From the NCBI GenBank assembly GCA_016742275.1, contig JACVCD010000012.1:1-64000 (forward strand): DNA of 64,000 bases, written 5' to 3'. Position 1 is the stretch's first letter. Every line of letters begins with the position of its first letter. The stretch comes from Gemmatimonadaceae bacterium (GTDB taxonomy: Bacteria > Gemmatimonadota > Gemmatimonadetes > Gemmatimonadales > Gemmatimonadaceae). The notes beneath the pieces are model-generated. The model was not told the DNA's origin, did no database searches, and saw only the letters and a program-made list of their open reading frames with translations. This document shows positions 36,363 to 45,278 of the stretch, in pieces. Position numbers and translations under genes: made by a program.

Positions 36363-37373
36363 ATGGGCATTCGCGTTGGCATCAACGGCTTCGGCCGCAT
36401 CGGTCGGCAGGTGCTCCGCGCCGCCAAGCAGCAGGGCGTCGCCGACATCGAATTTGTGGCCATCAATGACCTCACGGACACCGCCACGCTCGCGCACCTC
36501 TTCAAGTACGACTCAGTGCACGGCAAGTTCGACGGCCAGGTGGGACATGAGGCCGATGCCATCACGATCGACGGCGACAAGGTGAAGATCCTCGCCGAGC
36601 GCGAGCCGTCGAAGCTGCCCTGGAAGGATCTGGGTGTCGATATCGTGCTCGAGAGCACGGGTCGCTTCACTGCGGCTGCCGATGCACGCAAGCACATCGA
36701 AGGCGGCGCAAAGAAGGTCATCATCTCGGCCCCGGCCACGAACGAAGACATCACGGTCGTGATGGGTGTGAACAGCGACAAGTACGATCCGTCGTCGCAC
36801 CACATCATCTCGAACGCCTCGTGCACGACGAACTGCCTGGCGCCGATGGTGAAGGTGATTCGCGACAACTTCGGTTTCGTGCACGGCTCGATGGTCACGA
36901 TCCACAGCTACACGAATGACCAGTCCATCCTCGATCTGCCGCACAAGGATCTGCGTCGCGCCCGTGCGGCGGCGGTGAGCATGATCCCCACGTCGACGGG
37001 TGCCGCCAAGGCCACGTCGCTCGTGCTGCCGGAAGTGAAGGGTAAGATCGATGGTGTGGCTGTGCGAGTGCCCACGCCTGACGTGTCGCTTACCGACCTG
37101 ACCTGTGTGGTCGAGCGTCCGGTGACGAAGGAAGAAGTCAACGCGGCGTTCAAGGCGGCCTCGGAAGGCGCGCTCACGGGCGTCATGGGCTACAGCGAAG
37201 TGCCGCTGGTGTCGGTGGATTACATCGGTGACCCGCATTCATGCACGCTCGACGCGCTGAGCACGATCGTGATCAACGGCACGCTGGTGAAGATCTCCGG
37301 TTGGTATGACAACGAGTGGGGTTACTCGTCGCGTTGCGTGGATCTGCTGCGCTACGTTGGCGCGCGTCTCTGA
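36363..37373 (+). CDS. gap: Glyceraldehyde-3-phosphate dehydrogenase, type I
   Basis: A glycolytic NAD-dependent oxidation of glyceraldehyde-3-phosphate. The N-terminal Rossmann loop is GINGFGRIGRQVLRA; the catalytic Cys lies in SNASCTTNCLAPMVKV; the C-terminal WYDNEWGYSSRCVDLL is standard. The Asp in AINDLTDTATLAHL at the ribose site favours NAD over NADP. 336 residues. It begins a gap-pgk-tpiA cluster; a hairpin separates it from pgk. Confidence 0.98.
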   Translation: MGIRVGINGFGRIGRQVLRAAKQQGVADIEFVAINDLTDTATLAHLFKYDSVHGKFDGQVGHEADAITIDGDKVKILAEREPSKLPWKDLGVDIVLESTGRFTAAADARKHIEGGAKKVIISAPATNEDITVVMGVNSDKYDPSSHHIISNASCTTNCLAPMVKVIRDNFGFVHGSMVTIHSYTNDQSILDLPHKDLRRARAAAVSMIPTSTGAAKATSLVLPEVKGKIDGVAVRVPTPDVSLTDLTCVVERPVTKEEVNAAFKAASEGALTGVMGYSEVPLVSVDYIGDPHSCTLDALSTIVINGTLVKISGWYDNEWGYSSRCVDLLRYVGARL

Positions 37374-37399
37374 TACGAGGCGTAGTCCACTAGTCGTCT

Positions 37400-37431
37400 G
37401 AACAGCGCACGCGGCTCTGCGTGCGCTGTTC
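37400..37431 (+). terminator. Hairpin between gap and pgk
   Basis: GAACAGCGCACGC-ggctct-GCGTGCGCTGTTC, a perfect 13-base stem, followed by TTGCAAAG rather than a T-run. It lies 26 bases after gap. It could be a partial terminator, or a processing/stability element giving gap more mRNA than pgk. Confidence 0.55.
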
Positions 37432-37474
37432 TTGCAAAGTGTCCCAACCTTCCATTCTTCGCCGTAACGCACTG

Positions 37475-38671
37475 ATGTCCACCAAGACCATCCGCGACCT
37501 CTCGCCCGCCGAGCTACAGGGCAAGCGCGCACTCGTGCGTGTCGACTTCAACGTGCCCCTCGACGATCAGGGGCGTGTGAGTGACGACACGCGCATTACC
37601 GCGGCGCTGCCCACGATCACGACCTTGCTTGATGGGGGTGCACGCGTCGTCCTGCTGGCGCATTTTGGTCGTCCGAAGGGGGCGCCGGAGGCGAAGTATT
37701 CGCTCGCGCCTGTCGCCGCGCGGCTTCGCGAGTTGTTGCCGCGCCCCGTGCATTTCCTTGGTGAGACCGTCGGGCCGGCCGCGGTCGCCGCGACACAGCA
37801 GTTGGCAGCGGGCGAGGTGTTACTGCTCGAGAACACCCGCTTTCTCGCTGGTGAAGAGAAGAACGACAACGCGCTCTCGAAGCAGTTGGCAGAGCTTGGT
37901 GATTTCTACGTCAACGATGCATTTGGCGCCGCGCATCGTGCGCATGCGAGTACGGCTGGAGTGGCACAGTATTGCCGTCCCGCTGTGGCCGGTCTGTTGA
38001 TGGAGAAGGAACTCGCGTATCTCGGTGGCGCGCTGGCAAACCCCGAGCGTCCGTTTGTCGCCATTCTCGGCGGCTCAAAGATCAGCGGTAAGATCGATGT
38101 TGTCGAAGCATTACTCCCCAAGGTCGACAAGCTGCTGATCGGCGGCGCCATGGCCTGCACATTCTTCAAGGCGATGGGTTTTGAGACGGGCAATTCGCTG
38201 GTCGAACCTGATCGTCTCGACATGGCCAAGGATCTGCTCGCCCGTGCTGGCGACAAGCTGGTGTTGCCGGTGGATGCCATGATCGCACCGGCCATGGACG
38301 CGGGTGATCAGGCGACCGCCGTATCGCGCCAAGCCATTCCCGCAGGACAGGCCATGTTCGATATCGGTCCGGCCAGCAGCGACACGTATCGCGCGCTGGT
38401 CACCGGTGCACGCACGGTGCTGTGGAATGGACCGATGGGTGTGTTCGAAAAGCCGCCGTTCGACGCTGGCACTCGCACGGTGGCACTGGCCATGGCGGCT
38501 GCTACGGCCAATGGCGCCACGACGATCATTGGCGGTGGCGATTCTGCTGCGGCCGTGGCGGACGCCGGACTCGAATCGCAGATGTCTCACGTGTCCACCG
38601 GTGGTGGTGCCTCGCTCGAATTCCTCGAGGGCAAGGACCTTCCGGGCGTCAGTGCCCTCGACGCGAACTGA
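37475..38671 (+). CDS. pgk: Phosphoglycerate kinase
   Basis: Transfers phosphate between 1,3-bisphosphoglycerate and ADP. The N-domain has [37 protein letters not shown] and [15 protein letters not shown]; the C-domain has [38 protein letters not shown] and the nucleotide loop [13 protein letters not shown] ending in [14 protein letters not shown]. The ATG at 37475 gives 398 residues; the track's upstream 18 residues are not family-like. Part of gap-pgk-tpiA. Confidence 0.98.
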   Translation: MSTKTIRDLSPAELQGKRALVRVDFNVPLDDQGRVSDDTRITAALPTITTLLDGGARVVLLAHFGRPKGAPEAKYSLAPVAARLRELLPRPVHFLGETVGPAAVAATQQLAAGEVLLLENTRFLAGEEKNDNALSKQLAELGDFYVNDAFGAAHRAHASTAGVAQYCRPAVAGLLMEKELAYLGGALANPERPFVAILGGSKISGKIDVVEALLPKVDKLLIGGAMACTFFKAMGFETGNSLVEPDRLDMAKDLLARAGDKLVLPVDAMIAPAMDAGDQATAVSRQAIPAGQAMFDIGPASSDTYRALVTGARTVLWNGPMGVFEKPPFDAGTRTVALAMAAATANGATTIIGGGDSAAAVADAGLESQMSHVSTGGGASLEFLEGKDLPGVSALDAN

Positions 38672-38719
38672 ACGCAGCACACGCGCGTCTCGCCACTTCA
38701 CATTCATCGCACCTCGACC

Positions 38720-39475
38720 ATGCATCTCAAGCCGGTCATTGCGGCAAACTGGAAACTCAATCACAGCCCGACGGATGCGAAGGCGTTTCTGCAGCGGTTT
38801 CTCGCGCAGTCGCCCAAGCTGAACGAGCGGACGCTGATTTTTTTCCCTTCGGCCATCACCATCACGACGGTCATTGAGGGCCTGCGTGAACGCCCCGATG
38901 TCTGGGTCGGTGTACAGAACGTTCACAGCGAAGCACAGGGCGCATTCACCGGAGAAAACTCCGTGCTGATGGCACGTGATGTCGGTGCGCGCGTGGTGCT
39001 CGTCGGTCACTCGGAGCGTCGTCATGTCTTTGGTGAAACCGATGCCATAACCACGAAGAAGATGGCCCTTATCGCACAGGCACGATTGACCGCCATGCTT
39101 TGCGTGGGAGAAACGCTCGAGGAGCGTGAAGCCGGTCGCACGGCCTCGGTGGTGGAGCGTCAGCTCACGGCCGGATTGGCGGAGCTCGATGATGCGCAGG
39201 TCGCGAGCGTCATGCTCGCGTATGAACCCGTATGGGCGATTGGCACGGGTCGCACGGCCACCCCTGAAGATGCCAGTGAAATTCATGGGGTGCTGCGCCG
39301 CGCGCTCGTCTCGCGGGTTGGGGAGAAGGTGGCGGCCGGAATTCCCATTCTGTACGGCGGTTCGGTCAATCGCGGTAATGCCTCGCTGTTGCTGGCGGCG
39401 GCCGACGTGGACGGCTTGTTGGTGGGTGGCGCGTCCCTTGATGCAGACAGCTGGGCCAGCATTGTGCGCGCCTGA
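38720..39475 (+). CDS. tpiA: Triosephosphate isomerase
   Basis: Interconverts dihydroxyacetone phosphate and glyceraldehyde-3-phosphate. IAANWKLN (catalytic Lys), VVLVGHSERRHVFGETD (catalytic His) and LAYEPVWAIGTGRTATPEDA (catalytic Glu and flexible loop) are intact, as is the phosphate-binding ILYGGSVNRGNA / DGLLVGGASLD. 251 residues, standard. It ends the glycolytic cluster; a strong terminator follows. Confidence 0.98.
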   Translation: MHLKPVIAANWKLNHSPTDAKAFLQRFLAQSPKLNERTLIFFPSAITITTVIEGLRERPDVWVGVQNVHSEAQGAFTGENSVLMARDVGARVVLVGHSERRHVFGETDAITTKKMALIAQARLTAMLCVGETLEEREAGRTASVVERQLTAGLAELDDAQVASVMLAYEPVWAIGTGRTATPEDASEIHGVLRRALVSRVGEKVAAGIPILYGGSVNRGNASLLLAAADVDGLLVGGASLDADSWASIVRA

Positions 39476-39527
39476 CGTGTATCTGACGCATTGAGACACT
39501 TGCAACAGGCAGGTCAATCGGTGATTT

Positions 39528-39570
39528 TTCGAGGCTCCGGCAAAGCGTCCGGGGCCTCGAACCGTTTTTT
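39528..39570 (+). terminator. Intrinsic terminator after tpiA
   Basis: TTCGAGGCTCCGG-caaagcgt-CCGGGGCCTCGAA, a 13-pair stem with one wobble, followed by CCGTTTTTT. It separates the glycolytic cluster from secG-carA. Confidence 0.85.
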
Positions 39571-39600
39571 CGATTCGTTTCTCGATTCCGCATCGGCGAC

Positions 39601-39984
39601 ATGTACACGTTTCTGCTGACTCTCCTCATTCTCGACGCCTTTGTTCTGGTGATCGCAGTCCTTCTCCAGGCGGGCAAGGGCGGTGGTTTGGCTGCCAGCT
39701 TTGGTGGCGCGAGCTCGTCGGCGGACTCGGTGATCGGCAGCCGTCAGGCCGGCAACCTGCTCACCAAGGCCAGCTGGTGGTGTGGTGGCATCTTCCTCGG
39801 CCTCGCCTTCATCCTGCAGATGATGTCGTCGCGCTCGGCGGCGCCCAAGTCGGTGCTTGATCGTCTTGCGGCTCCTGCCGCTGCCCCGGCGGCTCCGGCC
39901 ACGGGCGGTGCGGCTGCTCCGGCGGCTCCGCTTACGTCGACACCTGCTCCGGCCGGTCAGCAGGCCGCGCCGCCGCAGCAGTAA
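39601..39984 (+). CDS. secG: Preprotein translocase subunit SecG
   Basis: A small membrane subunit of the SecYEG channel. The N-terminal helix (MYTFLLTLLILDAFVLVIAVLLQAGKGGGLAASFGGASSS) carries the conserved LLQ-x-GKGGGL-x-x-xFGG motif, and a second helix (WWCGGIFLGLAFILQMMSS) follows. The C-terminal ~40 residues are an Ala/Pro/Gly-rich tail ending APPQQ. 127 residues. The stop lies within a small hairpin that also covers the carA start. Confidence 0.92.
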   Translation: MYTFLLTLLILDAFVLVIAVLLQAGKGGGLAASFGGASSSADSVIGSRQAGNLLTKASWWCGGIFLGLAFILQMMSSRSAAPKSVLDRLAAPAAAPAAPATGGAAAPAAPLTSTPAPAGQQAAPPQQ

Positions 39985-39997
39985 CCGCGGTGGTTAC
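39981..39997 (+). promoter_or_regulatory. Hairpin overlapping the secG stop and carA start codon
   Basis: GTAACC-gcggt-GGTTAC is a perfect six-base stem. It contains the secG TAA on its 5' arm and the carA GTG (39990-39992) at the loop/3' arm junction. Ribosomes finishing secG would open it, which would couple carA initiation to secG translation. That is inference from position. Confidence 0.45.
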
Positions 39998-41102
39998 TTC
40001 GCTGCCCAAAGGGTTCCTCCTCCTCGAGGACGGAACCCTTTTTTCCGGTCGGATCGTGGGTCCCACCGAGCCGTCCGTTGCCGAAGTGGTTTTCACGACC
40101 AACATGACCGGCTATCAGGAGGTGTTCACGGACCCCTCCTATCGCGGTCAGATCGTGGTCATGACGGCGCCGCAGATCGGTAACTACGGCATCAACACCG
40201 ACGACCCCGAATCGGCGCATCCGCAGGTGGCCGGTGTGGTGTGCCGGGAACTGTCGCCGACCTATTCCAACTGGCGCGCCACGGGTGGCCTGACGGAATG
40301 GCTGGCGGCTGGCAATGTGCCGGTGCTGACGGAGGTCGACACCCGTCGCCTCACCAAGCATCTGCGTAGCGTCGGTGTCATGAAGGGCGTCATCGGGGCA
40401 GGTGAGACGCCGACCCGTGAAGCGCTCGCAGCGCTGGATGCCTGTCCGAGCATGGAAGGACTCGACCTGGCTACGGTCGTGTCCACTCGTGAGCCATATG
40501 CCTTCGGGCACTCGGAGGCTCCGTTCCATGTTGTGGCATACGACTACGGTATCAAGCGCAATATCCTGCGCCTGTTCGACGCCCACGGGATTCGGGTGAC
40601 GGTTGTCCCATCGGAGACAACCGCCAACGAAGTGCTGGCGATGAATCCGGACGGTGTCTTTCTGTCCAATGGCCCGGGAGACCCGGCCGCCGTGACATAT
40701 GCTCCGGGGACCATCCGGACTCTGGCTGAGCAGCAGATCCCCATTTTTGGTATCTGCCTCGGTCATCAGCTGCTGGGTCTGACCTTTGGTGGTCACACCA
40801 TCAAGATGCCCTATGGGCATCGGGGCGGAAATCAGCCCGTAAAGGACCTGGAGACGGGCAAGGTGCTCATTACCTCCCAGAACCATGGCTTTGCCGTGGC
40901 TGGCTCGCCGGATGGCGTGGAAGGGGCGCCAGACCTGGCTGTGACCCATATCAACCTCAATGATCAGACGGTTGAGGGGCTCAAGCACCGTTCGCTCCCG
41001 ATCTTTGGGGTCCAGTATCACCCCGAGGCCGCTCCGGGGCCGCACGATGCGGTCCCCTTGTTCGACCAGTTTCTCGGGGCCTTGAGAAATCGTCGTGGGT
41101 GA
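39990..41102 (+). CDS. carA: Carbamoyl-phosphate synthase small (glutaminase) subunit
   Basis: Supplies ammonia from glutamine for carbamoyl phosphate in arginine and pyrimidine synthesis. The N-terminus KGFLLLEDGTLFSGR is family-typical, as are GNYGIN and LTEVDTRRLTKHLR. The class I glutaminase shows FLSNGPGDP, FGICLGHQLLGL (catalytic Cys), GHRGGNQPV and VQYHPEAAPGPHD (catalytic His-x-Glu). 370 residues. Start is GTG 39990, inside a small hairpin, and codons 7-18 form a terminator-like structure. carB is not in the window; carA is instead paired with secG and followed by a HU-type gene. Confidence 0.95.
   Translation: MVTSLPKGFLLLEDGTLFSGRIVGPTEPSVAEVVFTTNMTGYQEVFTDPSYRGQIVVMTAPQIGNYGINTDDPESAHPQVAGVVCRELSPTYSNWRATGGLTEWLAAGNVPVLTEVDTRRLTKHLRSVGVMKGVIGAGETPTREALAALDACPSMEGLDLATVVSTREPYAFGHSEAPFHVVAYDYGIKRNILRLFDAHGIRVTVVPSETTANEVLAMNPDGVFLSNGPGDPAAVTYAPGTIRTLAEQQIPIFGICLGHQLLGLTFGGHTIKMPYGHRGGNQPVKDLETGKVLITSQNHGFAVAGSPDGVEGAPDLAVTHINLNDQTVEGLKHRSLPIFGVQYHPEAAPGPHDAVPLFDQFLGALRNRRG
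40008..40044 (+). terminator. Intrinsic terminator/attenuator inside the 5' end of carA
   Basis: AAAGGGTTCC pairs perfectly with GGAACCCTTT over ten bases. An inner TCCT/AGGA pairing closes a CCTCG loop with one bulged C, and the 3' arm runs into TTTTTT (40039-40044). It lies in codons 7-18 of carA and begins 23 bases after the secG stop, so it could end the secG transcript unless it is disrupted, for example by ribosomes translating carA. Confidence 0.6.
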
Positions 41103-41116
41103 GGTGGCCCAAACGC

Positions 41117-41145
41117 TTGACTGATAAGCACTAAGGCCATACGTT
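41117..41145 (+). promoter_or_regulatory. Probable promoter for the HU-type gene
   Basis: TTGACT, 17 bases, then TACGTT. The spacing and the weak TA...T -10 match the proposed rplU promoter. It starts 14 bases after the carA stop and leaves a ~65-base leader before the ATG at 41215. Confidence 0.4.
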
Positions 41146-41214
41146 CGCTTCGCGGGCACCGAGCGACTGCTTGGTGCTCGCCGCGTTTCTGCTCCGATTC
41201 TCATCGCCCGCCTC

Positions 41215-41553
41215 ATGACCAAAGCCGACCTGGTCGAGAACGTCACGGCTCGAATTGCCCGGACCGCCGGACCGACCATCTCCAAGAAGGATTGCGCGCG
41301 TGTTGTCGATGCATTCCTTGATGCGATCAAGGAAGCGTTGCAGGAGCAGAAGAACATCGAAGTCAGAGGCTTCGGCACCTTTAAGATTCGTCAGCGGAAG
41401 ACGCGCATGGCGCGCAATCCACGCACCGGTTCGCCGGTCGAGGTATCCGCGCGTCCCGTGCCGGTGTTCAAGCCCAGCAAGGAGTTGCGTGCCATGGTCG
41501 CCGGCGTGGATGCCTCCATGCTTGAAGACGACGGGGACGATCTCAACGATTGA
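41215..41553 (+). CDS. HU/IHF-family DNA-binding protein
   Basis: A nucleoid-associated dimeric DNA-bending protein. MTKADLVENVTARIA opens the helical part; VRGFGTFKIRQRKTRMARNPRTGSPVEV is the HU/IHF signature covering the beta-arms, with the Pro-containing tip (ARNPRTG) and ending FKPSKELRAMV. An acidic tail (SMLEDDGDDLND) extends it to 112 residues compared with the usual ~90-100. HU or IHF subunit cannot be decided. A terminator follows. Confidence 0.9.
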   Translation: MTKADLVENVTARIARTAGPTISKKDCARVVDAFLDAIKEALQEQKNIEVRGFGTFKIRQRKTRMARNPRTGSPVEVSARPVPVFKPSKELRAMVAGVDASMLEDDGDDLND

Positions 41554-41594
41554 TCACGTGCGCGCGACACGCGTTCGAGCTCAGATCGAAGCTG

Positions 41595-41637
41595 ACGCCC
41601 TGTTCCGAATGCTCGGAGCAGGGCGTTCATGTTTTTC
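41595..41637 (+). terminator. Intrinsic terminator after the HU-type gene
   Basis: ACGCCCTGTTCCGA-atgc-TCGGAGCAGGGCGT, 14 pairs with one wobble, followed by TCATGTTTTT. Confidence 0.8.
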
Positions 41638-41707
41638 CATGTCGTCTGCACGCTGCGGCACTCCCTGCGGAACTCCTTTCGCATTCGCGCGCTATCTTCA
41701 AGTAATC

Positions 41708-41950
41708 ATGAGTGTTCCGGTCCTGCTCTTCGCGTCTTACGCTGACGCCTTCGGTGCCCGTCGTGTCGAGGTGCCGGTAGAGACTCCTATTGCCGTCAGC
41801 GCCCTGGTTGCGGCCATGCGCCAACTGCCTGGCGGCGATCGCCTGCCGGCACGCCCGCTGGTGGCCGTGAATCGCACGTGGGTGGACGACGCTGTGATCA
41901 TCGCTACGAACGACGAGGTGGCGGTGATACCGCCTGTTGCTGGTGGCTGA
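41708..41950 (+). CDS. moaD: Molybdopterin synthase sulfur carrier subunit (MoaD)
   Basis: A ubiquitin-like small protein carrying the thiocarboxylate sulfur for molybdopterin. The 80-residue frame from the ATG at 41708 (MSVPVLLFASYADAFGARRVEV) ends in VAVIPPVAGG; the terminal Gly-Gly is the adenylated and thiocarboxylated end. DEVAVIPPVAGG is the family signature. The track's much longer frame from 41255 crosses the HU gene and the terminator and is not real upstream of 41708. It overlaps moaE. Confidence 0.9.
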   Translation: MSVPVLLFASYADAFGARRVEVPVETPIAVSALVAAMRQLPGGDRLPARPLVAVNRTWVDDAVIIATNDEVAVIPPVAGG

Positions 41951-42428
41951 TGTGACGCCTACTTCCGGCGTGGTGCACGCGGCCATCGTGAGCGAACCGA
42001 TTGATCTCATGACGCTCGTTGGAACAGCGCAGCATGCGGGTATCGGCGCGGTTTCGATTTTTCTTGGTACGGTGCGCGATCTGAACGAGGGGCGCGCCGT
42101 TACCGGCATGGACTACGAAGCGTACGAGTCGATGGCAGCGTCCGAGTTGCGTGCCGTGGCGCATGAGGTGTGCGAAGCAACACCGGGGCTTCGTGTATGC
42201 ATCGAACATCGCATTGGCACACTGGCGATCGGCGATGTGAGCGTGGCCATTGTCGCCGCGCATGCACACCGTGGGCAGGCATGTGATGGGGCCCGCGCGA
42301 TCATCGAGTCACTCAAGCAGCGTGTCCCGATCTGGAAGCGGGAGCACTACGTCGACGGAGAATGGGCCTGGGTCGATCCCACGCGACAGGCGCTCGCCCA
42401 GGCATCCGTTCAGGAGCAGAAGGCCTGA
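41937..42428 (+). CDS. moaE: Molybdopterin synthase catalytic subunit (MoaE)
   Basis: Inserts sulfur from MoaD into precursor Z to make molybdopterin. GAVSIFLGTVRDLNEGRAVTGMDYEAYESMA, EHRIGTLAIGDVSVAIVAAHAHRGQACDGARAIIESLKQRVPIWKREHY (catalytic Lys region) and GEWAWVDP are all canonical. The track uses TTG 41937; GTG at 41943 or 41952 are alternatives, and all but the last overlap moaD. The stop overlaps moaA (TGATG). 163 residues at most. Confidence 0.93.
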   Translation: MLVADVTPTSGVVHAAIVSEPIDLMTLVGTAQHAGIGAVSIFLGTVRDLNEGRAVTGMDYEAYESMAASELRAVAHEVCEATPGLRVCIEHRIGTLAIGDVSVAIVAAHAHRGQACDGARAIIESLKQRVPIWKREHYVDGEWAWVDPTRQALAQASVQEQKA

Positions 42429-43399
42429 TGCAGGACCAGTTCGGCCGTCGTATCGAGTATCTGCGGATCTCTGTCACCGATCGTTGCAACTTTCGGTGCC
42501 AGTACTGCATGCCGCTCGAAGGACTGCCGTGGCTGCCGAAGCAGGAGATTCTGCGGTATGAAGAGATCACCGAGATCGTGCGTCAACTCGCGCCGCTCGG
42601 GCTTCGGCGATTGCGCATTACGGGCGGCGAGCCGACCATTCGGCCGCAGTTGGCCACGCTGATCTCCCAATTGCGCGCCATTCCCGGTATCGAGGATATC
42701 GCGCTTTCCACCAATGGAGTGAAGCTGCCAGAACTCGCTCCTGCGTTGGCGGCGGCGGGTCTCGATCGGGTGAATATCAGCGCGGATTCGCTACGTCCGG
42801 AGCGTGTGGTGCAGATCGCCCGCCGCAATCTCGACTTCGACCTGGTGCGCGCGGCACGGGCTGCGCAGGACGCGGGCATCGGCCCCATCAAGATCAATGT
42901 CGTTGTGATGCGTGGCATCAATGACGATGAGATTGCCGATTTTGCGGCACTCACACGAGAGAACCCGTGGCATGTGCGTTTCATCGAACTCATGCCGGTG
43001 GGCGAACTTCGGGAATTGACGTGGGAGCATGTGGTGCCCACCGATGAAGTGCTGTCACGGGTGAGGGTATTGGGCGACATCGTGCCCGACGACGGACCGG
43101 CGCGCGGCAATGGACCGGCCGTGTACTACCGCTTTCCAGGGGCTGCAGGCACGGTGGGAGTCATTACGCCGATGACGCATACGTACTGCGAGCGCTGCAA
43201 TCGCGTACGGCTAACGGCTGATGGTCGTCTGCGCACCTGTCTCTTCGGCGACCACGAGGTGCTGCTCCGCGATGCGCTTCGAAACGGGGAGCCACTGGCA
43301 CCACTCTTTGTGCAGGCGCTGGCTGAAAAGCCGAAAGAGCATGAGCTGCTGCAGATGCGCGTCGGCGGTCTGCGCGCACTCAGTCAGGTGGGCGGCTGA
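42428..43399 (+). CDS. moaA: GTP 3',8-cyclase (MoaA)
   Basis: A radical SAM enzyme for the first step of molybdenum cofactor synthesis. The N-terminal cluster motif CNFRCQYCM and SAM-binding stretch LRITGGEPTIRP are clear; the C-terminal cluster CERCNRVRLTADGRLRTCLF binds GTP; the protein ends in -GG, required in MoaA. The ATG at 42428 gives 323 residues. moaC is not in the window, so the remaining pathway genes lie elsewhere. About 200 bases without genes follow before mdh. Confidence 0.95.
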   Translation: MQDQFGRRIEYLRISVTDRCNFRCQYCMPLEGLPWLPKQEILRYEEITEIVRQLAPLGLRRLRITGGEPTIRPQLATLISQLRAIPGIEDIALSTNGVKLPELAPALAAAGLDRVNISADSLRPERVVQIARRNLDFDLVRAARAAQDAGIGPIKINVVVMRGINDDEIADFAALTRENPWHVRFIELMPVGELRELTWEHVVPTDEVLSRVRVLGDIVPDDGPARGNGPAVYYRFPGAAGTVGVITPMTHTYCERCNRVRLTADGRLRTCLFGDHEVLLRDALRNGEPLAPLFVQALAEKPKEHELLQMRVGGLRALSQVGG

Positions 43400-43499
43400 C
43401 GCTCAGCCCTGTGTCAAGAGGAACACCGCTGGGCCGTGTTGCTCGGTGCCGCGTCACACTCTAAGTTGAGCCTACGACACTCCCCTCTGGGCACCGTGA

Positions 43500-44531
<1,032 letters not shown>

Positions 44532-44537
44532 TCACAT

Positions 44538-44580
44538 GAAACCGGCGCGATCACTTCGGTGATGGCGCCGGTTTCTCTTT
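44538..44580 (+). terminator. Intrinsic terminator after mdh
   Basis: GAAACCGGCGC / GCGCCGGTTTC (11 pairs) continues, after one mismatch, into ATCAC-TTCG-GTGAT with a UUCG loop, followed by TCTTT. It separates mdh from sdhC. Confidence 0.85.
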
Positions 44581-44590
44581 CCCTCCGCTT

Positions 44591-45277
44591 ATGTACGCAC
44601 TTTCGCGTTTTTGGCAGAGCACGATCGGCAAGAAGATCGTGATGGCTGTGACGGGGATCGTCGGGATCCTGTTCGTCCTCGGCCACATGTCTGGCAATTT
44701 CCTGATGTTCAAGGGTCAGGGTGCCATGCACGACTACGCACAGTTGTTGCGTACGAGCATGCCATTGTTGTGGGCCGTACGCGCGGGCCTGATCGTAGCG
44801 GTGGTCCTTCACGCCGTCGCTGCCTACCAGCTCACCATGCGTTCGCGCGCCGCGCGTCCGCAGGATTACGCGGTCAAGAATCCGCAGGTGACTACGCTTG
44901 CAGCCAAGACCATCCGCTGGGGTGGTGTGCTGCTGCTCGTGTTCATCGTGTACCACATTCTGCACATGACGGTGGGCACGGTGCACCCGCAGTTCACGCA
45001 CCTTGATCCGTACAACAACCTGAGCATCGGCCTCCGCAATCCGCTGGTTGCCGGCTTCTATGTGCTCGCGATGGCGGCACTCGGGTTGCACCTCTATCAC
45101 GGAGGCTGGGCCGTGATGCGCACGCTGGGTGTCGCACGTCCTTCGGCCTCCCCGCTCAAGCGCCGCGTGGCGCTTCTTCTGGCCATCGTGGTCGCAGCGG
45201 GTTTTGCTGCAATCCCGATTGCCACGCTCGCCGGGATGTTCCCGGAAGCGCCGGCGCTGCAGGTGGAGACGCACTGA
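44591..45277 (+). CDS. sdhC: Succinate dehydrogenase cytochrome b subunit (b558 type)
   Basis: The membrane anchor for succinate dehydrogenase, with about five hydrophobic helices. It begins [33 protein letters not shown], the N-terminus of the Bacteroidetes/type B cytochrome b558 family. Heme-ligand candidates are the His residues in [23 protein letters not shown] and LHLYHGGW. 228 residues; a single anchor protein instead of separate SdhC and SdhD. It is followed one base later by sdhA. Confidence 0.92.
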   Translation: MYALSRFWQSTIGKKIVMAVTGIVGILFVLGHMSGNFLMFKGQGAMHDYAQLLRTSMPLLWAVRAGLIVAVVLHAVAAYQLTMRSRAARPQDYAVKNPQVTTLAAKTIRWGGVLLLVFIVYHILHMTVGTVHPQFTHLDPYNNLSIGLRNPLVAGFYVLAMAALGLHLYHGGWAVMRTLGVARPSASPLKRRVALLLAIVVAAGFAAIPIATLAGMFPEAPALQVETH

Positions 45278-45278
45278 G

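Noticed and set aside
38111-39517. 468-residue leftward ORF across pgk and tpiA
   Set aside because: Antisense shadow of two glycolytic genes with intact catalytic motifs.
39957-41378. 473-residue leftward ORF across carA and the HU-type gene
   Set aside because: Shadow of two confidently identified + strand genes, crossing their intergenic promoter and terminator-like elements.
41255-41707. N-terminal extension of the moaD frame
   Set aside because: It runs through the HU-type gene and a strong terminator; MoaD is complete from the ATG at 41708.
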